A DNA stretch of 6,585 nt from an uncultured Eubacteriales bacterium (GCA_900319615.1 ONPE01000078.1:686-7270), one strand, 5' to 3'; shown: positions 1 through 6,220, counted from the first letter of the stretch. Numbers and translations: made by a program. Notes: generated by a model not told the origin, from the sequence alone.

Positions 1-542
1 GTCTTGCCGTTTGCGTAGTAGTGTGCAGGGGTGCCGCTGTTCGCGGGAGCCTGACGCTTGGTGTCGATGTAAACGCGCTCGCCGTTGATATTGTCGATCC
101 TGTCCTTGGGCTGCTGCTGAGCCTGGGTCGGAGCGGTCTGCTGAGTCTGAGTATTCTGCTGAGGCTGAGACTGAGCGTTTTGCTGAACGGCAGCCTGTGT
201 CTGATTTGCCTGCTGCTTTGCAGCAGTTTGCTGAAAGGCAGCCTGTGTATTCTGGGTGCTTGCAGCGGGTGCTGCAGCCGGATTGTTTTCTTTCTTTACT
301 GTCTCGAGCTGTGTGGTCACGGCGTTCGGAGCAGCGCCGAAGAGGTGGGTGTTTGAGTTGACCGCTGCGAATACGAGGAAGCCCGATGCGGTTATCGCGA
401 CCAGCGCGATTGCGATCGTAGCGAGGACTATATGCTGCTTCTTGGCTTTGGCGCGTGTGACGGCTCTTGCTCTCTCGGTAGCTCTGTAGTTGTATCTGTT
501 GTTTCTGTTATCGTTCCTGTTGTTGGTTCTGTTGTTAGTCAT
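1..542 (-). CDS. Single-pass membrane protein with Gln-rich linker (partial, C-terminus beyond left edge)
   Basis: This leftward reading frame starts at ATG 540-542 and stays open to the window edge: 180 codons visible, no stop. The start is fixed by a perfect AGGAGG at 551-556 (minus strand), 8 nt from the ATG. Residues 1-37 are rich in Asn and Arg and strongly basic. Residues about 38-60 form one hydrophobic helix, so the N-terminus should be cytoplasmic and the rest outside (type II topology). Residues about 95-145 are a low-complexity Gln/Ala/Thr linker, probably crossing the cell wall. From about 146 the sequence becomes ordered again (DRIDNINGERVYIDTKR, then HYYANGK), which suggests that a folded extracellular domain begins and continues outside the window. 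I do not recognise the family. It could be a surface or cell-wall-associated protein, but no catalytic motif is visible. It has its own promoter and lies beyond the terminator of the transporter gene, so it appears monocistronic at its 5' end. Confidence 0.85.
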   Translation of the reverse strand, partial: MTNNRTNNRNDNRNNRYNYRATERARAVTRAKAKKQHIVLATIAIALVAITASGFLVFAAVNSNTHLFGAAPNAVTTQLETVKKENNPAAAPAASTQNTQAAFQQTAAKQQANQTQAAVQQNAQSQPQQNTQTQQTAPTQAQQQPKDRIDNINGERVYIDTKRQAPANSGTPAHYYANGK

Positions 543-612
543 TTTCTTTTCCTCCTTGTCAGTCGTTGTTTGTATTTTTTCGGGATCGTTTTTTGTTTTC
601 CCCTTGACTGTG

Positions 613-641
613 TCTATACTATAGCACACCGACTATAACAA
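613..641 (-). promoter_or_regulatory. Probable promoter of the Gln-rich membrane protein gene
   Basis: On the minus strand, TTGTTA (636-641) and TATAGA (613-618) are separated by 17 bp. An overlapping alternative -10, TATAGT at 618-623, is preceded by TGC and so fits the extended -10 pattern, but has no good -35 at the right distance. Upstream (about 645-695) is very A/T-rich with T and A tracts, like an UP element. The leader to the ATG would be about 65 nt. Confidence 0.5.
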
Positions 642-725
642 AACCCTTACAAAAAACTGTCATATTTCAATTTTTTTCAAAATTTTTTATTTCAAAGACT
701 TCTACAATCAGCCCACCCGTTCCGC

Positions 726-760
726 AAAAAGAAAGCTCCCAAGGCGAGACCCCTGAGAGC
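726..760 (-). terminator. Intrinsic terminator of the SDF transporter gene
   Basis: Read on the minus strand, 751-760 and 735-744 form a 10-bp stem (two G-T wobbles) closing a 6-nt loop (745-750). It is followed directly by TTTCTTTTT (726-734). It lies 32 nt beyond the transporter stop codon and before the promoter of the next leftward gene, so it separates the two transcription units. Confidence 0.8.
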
Positions 761-792
761 ATATACATAAGATATTCGGTTGGAGCATAGAC

Positions 793-2385
793 TCACGCTC
801 TGAGCCGTTCGCAGTCAAGCTTGCCGAATCTGTAGCCAAGCAGGACGACCTGACTCTGGAGACAGTAGTTGTTGACGGCTACGGTGAGGAACTCGAGGAC
901 GGCGTTCACGGAGATTATCACGGATAGCGCCTCTGCCCTGATGCCGAGCTGCGAGAAGAGGATGGAGAAGCACACGGTTGTGCCGCCCAGCACCGGAGGC
1001 GTAGCCACCGAGAGGATGAACGACAGCAAAAACGCCGCAAGCAGCCATGCCCATGTGACCTCGATGCCGTACAGATCAGCCGTGAACAGGCTGCACGCCG
1101 TAAACACGATGCAGTATCCGGGTCGGAACAATATGCCGCCGAGGTTATACGCCATCGGTGCAAAGTTCGCATCTACCCCGAGCGGGCCGATCATCGTGTC
1201 GATGGTGGTGGTGAACGCCGCGCCGACGTTCGCGCTCGAGAGCGAGATCATAAACGAGGGCAGCAGCTTATGGATATATGTACGCACGCTCACCTTAAGC
1301 CGGACGCAGACAACCAGCGTGTACGCGATGAGGATCACCGCTTCACCTATAACGACGATCAGCAGCAGCTTCCAGAAGCGAGCGATCACAGCCAGCTGAC
1401 CGGACATGATCAGTCCGCTGACCATCATACCGACATATATCGAGATAAACTGGTTGAGGTAGGAGTTCGAGAGGATGGCGACGATGTTGACCTCGTCGAA
1501 GATCTCGGTCAGCTTGTCCGCCTTTTGTCCCATCTTAAGCATGGTGATACCGAACATCACGCCGATGATGATGATATGCACCGAGTTGAATTCCAGTATC
1601 GGAGAGAGGATATTGTTCGGCACGAAGTCGATCAGGATATCAAAAAAGTCGAAGAAGTCTATCGCTATACGAGACGTATTACCGAAGGTCATCCCCGGTA
1701 TCATCCACGCCGTGTTGAACAGGGTGAGACAGAACGCCACGAGCAAAAAGCTGCGGATCATCCGCCTGCCGATATTACTGAACGTGGATATATCGCCGAG
1801 CCGCACGATGCCGAGGACGATGGCGCCGAAGCACATCACCGTAGCCATAACGCACAGCAGACCCGTGAACGCGTTCGTCAGCGGTGTGATGAACCGCTCT
1901 GCTATCACCGGGGCTGTGTCGGGCGCGACGGCGGTGATCAGCAATCCGGCAAGCGCGCCTATCGTGATACCGAGCAGGATGGTGACGAGATGGCTCATGC
2001 GGCGTTTTTTTGTCGCAGTGAAGGTAACGAGGTTCGCGCCGCCGCGATACTTCCAAGAGCGGTTCAGCGAGCCGGAATTAGTCAGCAGCGAGCCCATGAC
2101 GGACGTCTCGGAGGGATCATCCTCCTTGAAGGGGTCGAAGCTCTCGCCCTTGACCTTGAGCGATATGCGGAAGGTGCCGAAGAAGCGTGAAAAGCGCAGC
2201 GATGCCTCCGCATCCTCGGACAGAGCATCGCGAAATTTGAGTATCGTCTCCTCAAGGATAAACTGCAGACGCAGCGCGTCCTTGGCGTCGAGCTTTTCAC
2301 CGGTAAGCATCTCGCCCGTCTGCTCGACGTAACGGTCGATATCCTCCGCGGTCAGTTGAAACTTATCTTGTATCGTTTTTTCCAT
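793..2385 (-). CDS. SDF (dicarboxylate/amino acid:cation symporter) family transporter with N-terminal degenerate GHKL/RsbW-like domain
   Basis: 530 residues. Residues about 130-515 are a polytopic membrane protein with the SDF layout: a serine-rich hairpin (SLSSANVGAA, 381-390), the segment matching the NMDGT loop of TM7 (NLGGIL, 414-419), a second hairpin (PPVLGGTTVCFSILFSQLGI, 463-482) and TM8 with Asn505. Family members carry glutamate, aspartate or C4-dicarboxylates with Na+ or H+. Here the TM7 Asp and Thr, and the TM8 positions equivalent to GltPh Asp394 and Arg397, look replaced (Glu498, Thr501), so the substrate is unclear. SDF proteins are usually about 400-450 residues; the extra 127 N-terminal residues are soluble and resemble an RsbW/SpoIIAB-type GHKL fold: LRLQFILEETILKF (38-51) as N-box, GESFDP (80-85) as G1-like box, and a terminal strand ANLVTFTATKK (117-127). 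The N-box Asn and G1 Asp appear lost, so ATP binding is doubtful. The start has AAAGGAAG at 2398-2405, a rather long 12 nt from the ATG. Confidence 0.85.
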   Translation of the reverse strand: MEKTIQDKFQLTAEDIDRYVEQTGEMLTGEKLDAKDALRLQFILEETILKFRDALSEDAEASLRFSRFFGTFRISLKVKGESFDPFKEDDPSETSVMGSLLTNSGSLNRSWKYRGGANLVTFTATKKRRMSHLVTILLGITIGALAGLLITAVAPDTAPVIAERFITPLTNAFTGLLCVMATVMCFGAIVLGIVRLGDISTFSNIGRRMIRSFLLVAFCLTLFNTAWMIPGMTFGNTSRIAIDFFDFFDILIDFVPNNILSPILEFNSVHIIIIGVMFGITMLKMGQKADKLTEIFDEVNIVAILSNSYLNQFISIYVGMMVSGLIMSGQLAVIARFWKLLLIVVIGEAVILIAYTLVVCVRLKVSVRTYIHKLLPSFMISLSSANVGAAFTTTIDTMIGPLGVDANFAPMAYNLGGILFRPGYCIVFTACSLFTADLYGIEVTWAWLLAAFLLSFILSVATPPVLGGTTVCFSILFSQLGIRAEALSVIISVNAVLEFLTVAVNNYCLQSQVVLLGYRFGKLDCERLRA

Positions 2386-2677
2386 GTTCGGGTCGATCTT
2401 CCTTTCTGTCCCGACACGATGCCGGTGATATACTTGCCCGCCGGTGCTGTCGATATACTACTATATAACGATATTGGATTCAACTTCCCTTTACCTGTCA
2501 CTGGGAGGAAGATGATCTCGGCAGGATACGGAATCGGAGTCGTCGGATAAAAACCGGTTTAATAGAATAAACTATACACTATCAGAACGGTCACTGTCAA
2601 CGGGCACGGTCATCGGACTGTCGGCTTGCAGCATTCTCGACCGCCGCGGCGCCGAAGTTGCTGCCCGAGCTCTTCGG
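2386..2677. other. Intergenic region between SDF transporter and subtilase genes
   Basis: This 292-bp stretch holds the transporter's RBS and possible promoter at its left end. The rest has no supported gene. Small structures seen: the 10-bp palindrome AAACCGGTTT at 2551-2560, and a 6-bp inverted repeat CCGAAG/CTTCGG (2653-2658 and 2672-2677) just beyond the subtilase stop codon. The latter has no T-tract, so I see no convincing intrinsic terminator for the subtilase gene; its transcript may read into the transporter gene or end by another mechanism. Confidence 0.5.
2455..2483 (-). promoter_or_regulatory. Possible promoter of the SDF transporter gene
   Basis: On the minus strand, TTGAAT (2478-2483) and TAGTAT (2455-2460) are 17 bp apart, each matching consensus at 4 of 6 positions. 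The surrounding DNA (2448-2480) is A/T-rich with several TATA-like words, so the exact -10 is uncertain. The leader would be about 65 nt. Confidence 0.4.
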
Positions 2678-3988
2678 TCACTGAGCAAAGACCGGTTCGC
2701 CGATGGCGAAACCCGTATCGACTCCGACAAGATAGCGCCGGATCAGCGTCACATCGAGCGCCGTGAGCTCTCCGTCGCGATCTGCGTCGGCGGCAAGCTC
2801 GTCAAAAGCGCCGTAGACGGACATCTCCGCCAGCTTCCTTTGCATCAAGGTAACGTCGATCGAGCTTACGTCGCCGTCGCCGTCAGCGTCACCGAGGATG
2901 TATAGGGGTTCGGGCGCCTGCGTAGGCGCTTCGGTGGGAGCTTGTGTAGGTGCCTGTGTGGGTGCTTCGGTGGGAGCTTCGGTAGGTGCTTGTGTAGGTG
3001 CTTCGGTGGGCTGCTCGGTCGGACGAACGTAGGCAGAGTTGATATCAAAGCCGGAGAGGTCTATCATACCCCAGCCGAATGTATCATCAAATCCCTTATC
3101 GCCGAGGTCGACCGAATACTGCTTGAATATCTCGTAGATCTCCGCCTGGTTCAGGCTCTTGTCCCATGTTTTAAGCAAAGCTGCAGCTGCGGCGGCATGA
3201 GGAGCCGCGAGCGATGTGCCGGAATCGAGCAGCATGGTGCCCCTGTGAGGCGCAAGTATGTTCATACCCGGCAAGGCAAAGTCGATCACGGAGCCGTAGT
3301 TGGCTAAAAGACCGAGGTTGTTTCGCTTGTTTATTGAGGTGATGGTGATAACGTTATCCTTATTAGCAGGATAGCGAAGCGACGCGTCTCCGTCCTGATT
3401 GCCGGCCGCAACTACCACTACTACATTACGGGAGACAGCCTCGGCAATTGCGTCATCCAGCGAGTGATAGGTGTGGTTTTTATCGTCGCCGCTCAGGCTC
3501 AGGTTGATGACGTCCGCGCCGTGGTCGAGCGCGTAGTAGATACCCTTGGCGGTATCCGACATCTTTCCGTCGCCGTTTGAATCCATGACCTTGATGGGCA
3601 GGATCTTGACGTTGGAGGAGGTGCCGTCGGCGATAACGCCGCTGACCTCGGTACCGTGATACTGGTCGTCGTCATAATCCGTATTGTTGTCGATAAAGTT
3701 ATAGCCTTCGTCGAGATAACGCCCCTGCAGATAGCGGTTGGATTTTTTGAGTCCGGTATCAAGCACCGCGACCCTGACCTCGGGCAGAGCTCTGCCGCTG
3801 TTCTCGAGTTTTTCCTGCAAAACATCGAGCCCCATACGCTCGATGCCCCAGCTCATATAGCCCAGCAAATAGCCGTTGAGCTTGCCGGTCTGCGCTTCTT
3901 CCGTCTCTGCGGCGCCGATGGGCACGCATACGGAGATCAAAAGCATAAGTAAAGATAATATCATGGACAGTAATTTGGTCTTTCGCAT
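2678..3988 (-). CDS. Secreted subtilisin-like serine peptidase (S8) with C-terminal type I dockerin
   Basis: 436 residues from ATG 3986-3988. Residues 1-27 are a signal peptide: basic MRKTK, a hydrophobic core and a likely cut after PIGAA. The S8 domain spans about 65-315 with the full catalytic set: Asp77 in AVLDTG, His111 in HGTEVSG, oxyanion Asn197 in AAGN, and Ser259 in SGTSLAAPHA. There is little room for a pro-domain (about 40 residues between signal and catalytic domain). Residues 322-359 are a PTEAP/PTQAP linker. Residues 366-423 are a type I dockerin with two calcium loops (DADGDGDVSSID at 367-378, DADRDGELTALD at 401-412), each followed by a helix. Dockerins bind cohesins, so the enzyme may be displayed on a scaffoldin or cell-surface cohesin. 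The upstream TTG at 4043-4045 also opens this frame, but it lies in the -35 element; the start chosen has GAGGCG at 3994-3999, 5 nt away, and gives a proper signal peptide. Confidence 0.93.
   Translation of the reverse strand: MRKTKLLSMILSLLMLLISVCVPIGAAETEEAQTGKLNGYLLGYMSWGIERMGLDVLQEKLENSGRALPEVRVAVLDTGLKKSNRYLQGRYLDEGYNFIDNNTDYDDDQYHGTEVSGVIADGTSSNVKILPIKVMDSNGDGKMSDTAKGIYYALDHGADVINLSLSGDDKNHTYHSLDDAIAEAVSRNVVVVVAAGNQDGDASLRYPANKDNVITITSINKRNNLGLLANYGSVIDFALPGMNILAPHRGTMLLDSGTSLAAPHAAAAAALLKTWDKSLNQAEIYEIFKQYSVDLGDKGFDDTFGWGMIDLSGFDINSAYVRPTEQPTEAPTQAPTEAPTEAPTQAPTQAPTEAPTQAPEPLYILGDADGDGDVSSIDVTLMQRKLAEMSVYGAFDELAADADRDGELTALDVTLIRRYLVGVDTGFAIGEPVFAQ
2912..3022 (-). repeat. Tandem 12-bp coding repeats of the PT(E/Q)AP linker
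   Basis: About nine imperfect copies of a 12-bp unit encoding PTEA or PTQA lie in tandem, forming the flexible linker between peptidase and dockerin. Copies differ mainly at E/Q and wobble positions. Such repeats commonly vary in copy number through slippage; the protein frame is kept because the unit is a multiple of three. Confidence 0.85.
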
Positions 3989-4016
3989 AAAATCGCCTCG
4001 GGAAATTGATACATCC

Positions 4017-4045
4017 AGTGTACCACATCCGGGGCGGTATTTCAA
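4017..4045 (-). promoter_or_regulatory. Promoter of the dockerin subtilase gene
   Basis: On the minus strand, TTGAAA (4040-4045) and TACACT (4017-4022) are exactly 17 bp apart, and the -10 is preceded by TGG, giving an extended -10. The expected transcript start near 4010 leaves a leader of about 22 nt to the ATG at 3988. This rules out the upstream in-frame TTG, which is part of the -35 box. Confidence 0.7.
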
Positions 4046-4323
4046 TTCCTTTTTTGTAACAGGATCAGCGCTGCTTTATCATGGATCGGGATTACACTTC
4101 GGCACGTTCGCGATCCTGCTAAACGATAAATCATCCTTGTATGCTGTCAACTTTTCTTAACGAGCTTTTTTATTCCTTCAGCGATCACATTCACTATATA
4201 CAACAACTTGTAATGCAGTCCGGATGGTTGCTCCGGAACTTCACGGTACCTAAAAGAGAATTGAGAGAATATCGGTATGAACCGGGGCTTTTTGTTTTCA
4301 TGTGCATAAATTGCTTTTTTATG
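4046..4323. other. Divergent intergenic region without an assigned gene
   Basis: This stretch lies between the leftward subtilase promoter and the rightward pseudogene promoter. It has no gene I can support. Features seen: an imperfect inverted repeat at 4217-4240 (AGTCCGGA, 7-nt loop, TCCGGAACT, one unpaired base) with no T-tract; an alternative leftward TTGACA at 4145-4150 with a weak TATCGT 16 bp on; and a leftward open frame ending at 4147 whose last 30 or so codons look protein-like but have no start or RBS. Confidence 0.4.
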
Positions 4324-4352
4324 TTGTTTCCTTAAGCTTAAGATGATACAAT
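4324..4352 (+). promoter_or_regulatory. Promoter of the dockerin pseudogene, with palindrome in the spacer
   Basis: TTGTTT (4324-4329) and TACAAT (4347-4352) are 17 bp apart, with TGA just before the -10 (extended -10). The spacer contains a perfect 12-bp palindrome, CTTAAGCTTAAG (4331-4342), which could be an operator. An intact RBS, AAGGAAGG (4366-4373), follows 7 nt before the ATG at 4381. Confidence 0.7.
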
Positions 4353-4380
4353 AATAAAAAATGATAAGGAAGGTCATATT

Positions 4381-4819
4381 ATGAAAGTGTTCTAACAACT
4401 CATGGGTCTGTTGCTTGCTCTTATCATCATTTGCGGCGCGTTCTCTGCAGTACCTTTTGCGGCAGAAGCGGAACATACCGCTGTTGACCCCGAGGACGGG
4501 ACTTACGCTCCGGGTCAGGTGATCGTGATGTTCAAAGACGGCGCGGTCACTACCGATACTGCGCCTGAAAAGGGCGGGGTCGCCTCCACCGGTGCAGGCT
4601 TCGGCAAAGGGATGAGAGCGGTATCCTCTGAGGATGCGGCGCTGTCCTCTGCAGGGGGTACGGCGAATGCTGGCGAGTATTCCGCTCCCGTTCGAATTCG
4701 ATGAAAACGTCGCCGACGTCGACAGAGACGGCGAGGTCACGATCGTCGACGTGACAATGATACAAAGATGGCTGGTCGAGCTCCCCGCTGCCGACGGTAT
4801 CGGTAAACCTATCGGATAA
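4381..4819 (+). pseudogene. Broken secreted dockerin-protein gene (nonsense codon plus internal deletion and frameshift)
   Basis: The RBS-supported ATG at 4381 reads MKVF then TAA (4393-4395). The same frame continues with a signal-peptide sequence (MGLLLALIIICGAFSAVPFA from 4402) and a short mature part containing YAPGQVIVMFKDGAV, which resembles the pro-region start of clostridial S8 peptidases. After about 4650 this frame loses sense and stops at TGA 4702-4704. The next frame then encodes, from about 4660 to 4819, the end of a type I dockerin: MLASIPLP, one full calcium loop DVDRDGEVTIVD (4715-4750), the helix VTMIQRWLVEL and a C-terminal DGIGKPIG. The first dockerin repeat, the linker and any catalytic domain are missing, so a large deletion with a junction near 4651-4668 is inferred. 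An ATG at 4402 could still give a 100-residue secreted product, but it has no RBS. Original function is uncertain; an S8 peptidase is the best guess. Confidence 0.8.
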
Positions 4820-4828
4820 GGCAATATA

Positions 4829-4857
4829 TAGACAATCCTCCTGATTTCTGTTATCAT
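4829..4857 (+). promoter_or_regulatory. Promoter of the methyltransferase-STAS gene
   Basis: TAGACA (4829-4834) and TATCAT (4852-4857) are 17 bp apart, each matching consensus at 5 of 6 positions, and TGT precedes the -10 (extended -10). The element starts 10 bp after the pseudogene's dockerin stop codon. The leader would be about 35 nt and contains AAAGGAAG (4884-4891), 7 nt before the ATG at 4899. Confidence 0.65.
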
Positions 4858-4898
4858 TACGTTGATAAATCTAAACATATTAGAAAGGAAGTATAACT

Positions 4899-6143
4899 AT
4901 GGACAACATACAAGAATTAAGAGAGATCGTAAATCCGGTATTCAATACTGCGAAATCCTGCATACAGTTGGATGCCGCCGCAGGCGATGAAGACTCCGCA
5001 CAGCTTCTCGAAGCTCTGGGATTCGGGACTATCGCCGATCAAAAGGAAAGCAAGGGAGTTCCTCCGGAGCTGGCGGAAAAGGTAAGGCGTCTGTTCCCCG
5101 TCTACACAGTCCTGACCGAATCCCGCTTTCAGGTCGTGAACCGCCTGATCCGGTCTTTCCCTGACAGGACTGTCGTAGACCTCCCCTGCGGATATACCGC
5201 GCGCGGCATTAAGATGTCGCGTCAGGGAAGGGTATACTACGGCTTCGACCTCCCTGCTGTTATAGACGACGTCTCCCCCGCTGCAGCCAAGATACACGGC
5301 GGTGATGAAAACATCCATTACGATGCGGTTGACGCTACGAACTATGACTCCATGGCAGCTCCCCTGAAAGAGGAGAAGAAAGAGCTTTTGATCACCACAG
5401 AGGGGCTTCTGATGTACTTTACACAGCACGAGCTCGAAGAGGTTTTCTCCAACATACGCCATATCCTTCAGCAGCACGGCGGCAGCTGGATCATCGTGGA
5501 TCGCGCTTACTATACTCACGATCATGAGATCGCTTCCGCTGTTCTGGACAATGATCCGGGTATGATCGCACTATACAATGCCGTTACGAAAAAGGCTGCC
5601 GGAACTGTGGCTGACGTTAAGTTCAATGATAACATCATCTTTAAAGGAACAGATGAAGAGATCAAGACCTTCATTGAAAAAATGGGTTTTGAAATCAAAG
5701 AGATCGGTTTGGGCGATCATCTTCCCGATCATTTCGGCGTTCTTCCTCCGACCGGACCGGACGACGCAAGGGTTCGGGATGTGTACCGGGAGATGTGCTT
5801 CTGGGAGCTGACCGTAAAGGAAAACAGCGAACAGAAAACTGCTCAGGATATGCCTTTCCGTGTTGAGTCAGAGTTCAAGGACGGTAAGTTCACCGCTTCT
5901 ATCCAAGGTCGGGTGGATACCATCACCGCTCCTCAGCTGTTGGAGCAATACCAAAAGGCAGACGGAGTCAAAGCTATAGAGCTTAATATAGAAAAGATGT
6001 CTTATATTTCGTCTGCCGGGTTGAGAGTGCTTCTTATCATGTATAAATCCTTGGATGACAAGAATCAGTTCAATTTGGTCGGGACGACCGACAGCGTGAA
6101 GGAAATCATGGAAGTAACGGGATTTGATCAGTTTTTACTCTGA
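4899..6143 (+). CDS. LCM/PPM1-like SAM-dependent methyltransferase fused to a C-terminal STAS domain
   Basis: 414 residues, cytoplasmic (no signal or membrane helix). Residues about 60-308 resemble the leucine carboxyl methyltransferase family: SAM-binding motif TVVDLPCGYTARGIKM (91-106), acidic end of strand 2 in YYGFDLPAVID (113-123, Asp117), and TTEGLLMYFTQHELEEVF (166-183), the EGllmYl motif of the family. Such enzymes methylate carboxyl or hydroxyl groups; the substrate here cannot be told. Residues about 319-414 are a STAS domain as in SpoIIAA/RsbV anti-sigma-factor antagonists: FTASIQGRVDTITAPQLLEQ, then IELNIEKMSYISSAGLRVLL. Ser372 aligns with the serine phosphorylated in SpoIIAA/RsbV, though the preceding Asp is Ser371. 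The STAS part could let a GHKL kinase switch or tether the enzyme. The gene has its own promoter and RBS and no partner gene follows. The first 50 residues are not recognised. Fusion, rather than two genes, is clear because one frame is open throughout. Confidence 0.88.
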   Translation: MDNIQELREIVNPVFNTAKSCIQLDAAAGDEDSAQLLEALGFGTIADQKESKGVPPELAEKVRRLFPVYTVLTESRFQVVNRLIRSFPDRTVVDLPCGYTARGIKMSRQGRVYYGFDLPAVIDDVSPAAAKIHGGDENIHYDAVDATNYDSMAAPLKEEKKELLITTEGLLMYFTQHELEEVFSNIRHILQQHGGSWIIVDRAYYTHDHEIASAVLDNDPGMIALYNAVTKKAAGTVADVKFNDNIIFKGTDEEIKTFIEKMGFEIKEIGLGDHLPDHFGVLPPTGPDDARVRDVYREMCFWELTVKENSEQKTAQDMPFRVESEFKDGKFTASIQGRVDTITAPQLLEQYQKADGVKAIELNIEKMSYISSAGLRVLLIMYKSLDDKNQFNLVGTTDSVKEIMEVTGFDQFLL

Positions 6144-6149
6144 ATCTTC

Positions 6150-6177
6150 ACTGTCATAGGTGTTGCGCCTATACAGT
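6150..6177 (+). other. Hairpin just after the methyltransferase-STAS gene
   Basis: ACTGT-C-ATAGG pairs with CCTAT-ACAGT around a 7-nt loop: ten pairs with a single bulged C. It starts 6 nt after the stop codon. There is no T-run after it (the next bases are A-rich), so it is not a standard intrinsic terminator; it may protect the 3' end or act with another factor. Confidence 0.45.
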
Positions 6178-6220
6178 ACCGAAAATAAAACGTCAAATTC
6201 CGATTCATCTCAAGGAGAAC

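Noticed and set aside
1270..2190. 306-codon rightward open frame opposite the transporter gene
   Set aside because: It is antisense to a clearly real membrane protein, rich in His, Asp and Arg as expected of a shadow frame, with no RBS or domain.
1475..2332. 285-codon rightward open frame opposite the transporter gene
   Set aside because: Also antisense to the SDF gene, with no RBS and no recognisable family; explained as a shadow.
2512..2550. 12-residue rightward frame MISAGYGIGVVG preceded by GGGAGG
   Set aside because: The purine-rich motif is only about 3-4 nt from the ATG, the peptide is tiny and no context supports it.
2653..2677. Inverted repeat after the subtilase stop as an intrinsic terminator
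   Set aside because: The 6-bp stem has a 13-nt loop and is followed on the minus strand by GC-rich DNA instead of a T-run.
2912..3022. Tandem repeats as a possible CRISPR or regulatory array
   Set aside because: The units are contiguous 12-bp coding repeats with no spacers and encode the PT-rich linker.
4217..4240. Inverted repeat as a terminator or insertion-sequence end
   Set aside because: No T-tract follows on either strand, and no transposase, target duplication or matching second end is visible.
4147..4878. 243-codon leftward open frame across the pseudogene and spacer
   Set aside because: Most of it is antisense to the dockerin remnant, its start lies in the methyltransferase leader, and its composition is incoherent. 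Only its C-terminal tail was kept as a low-interest observation.
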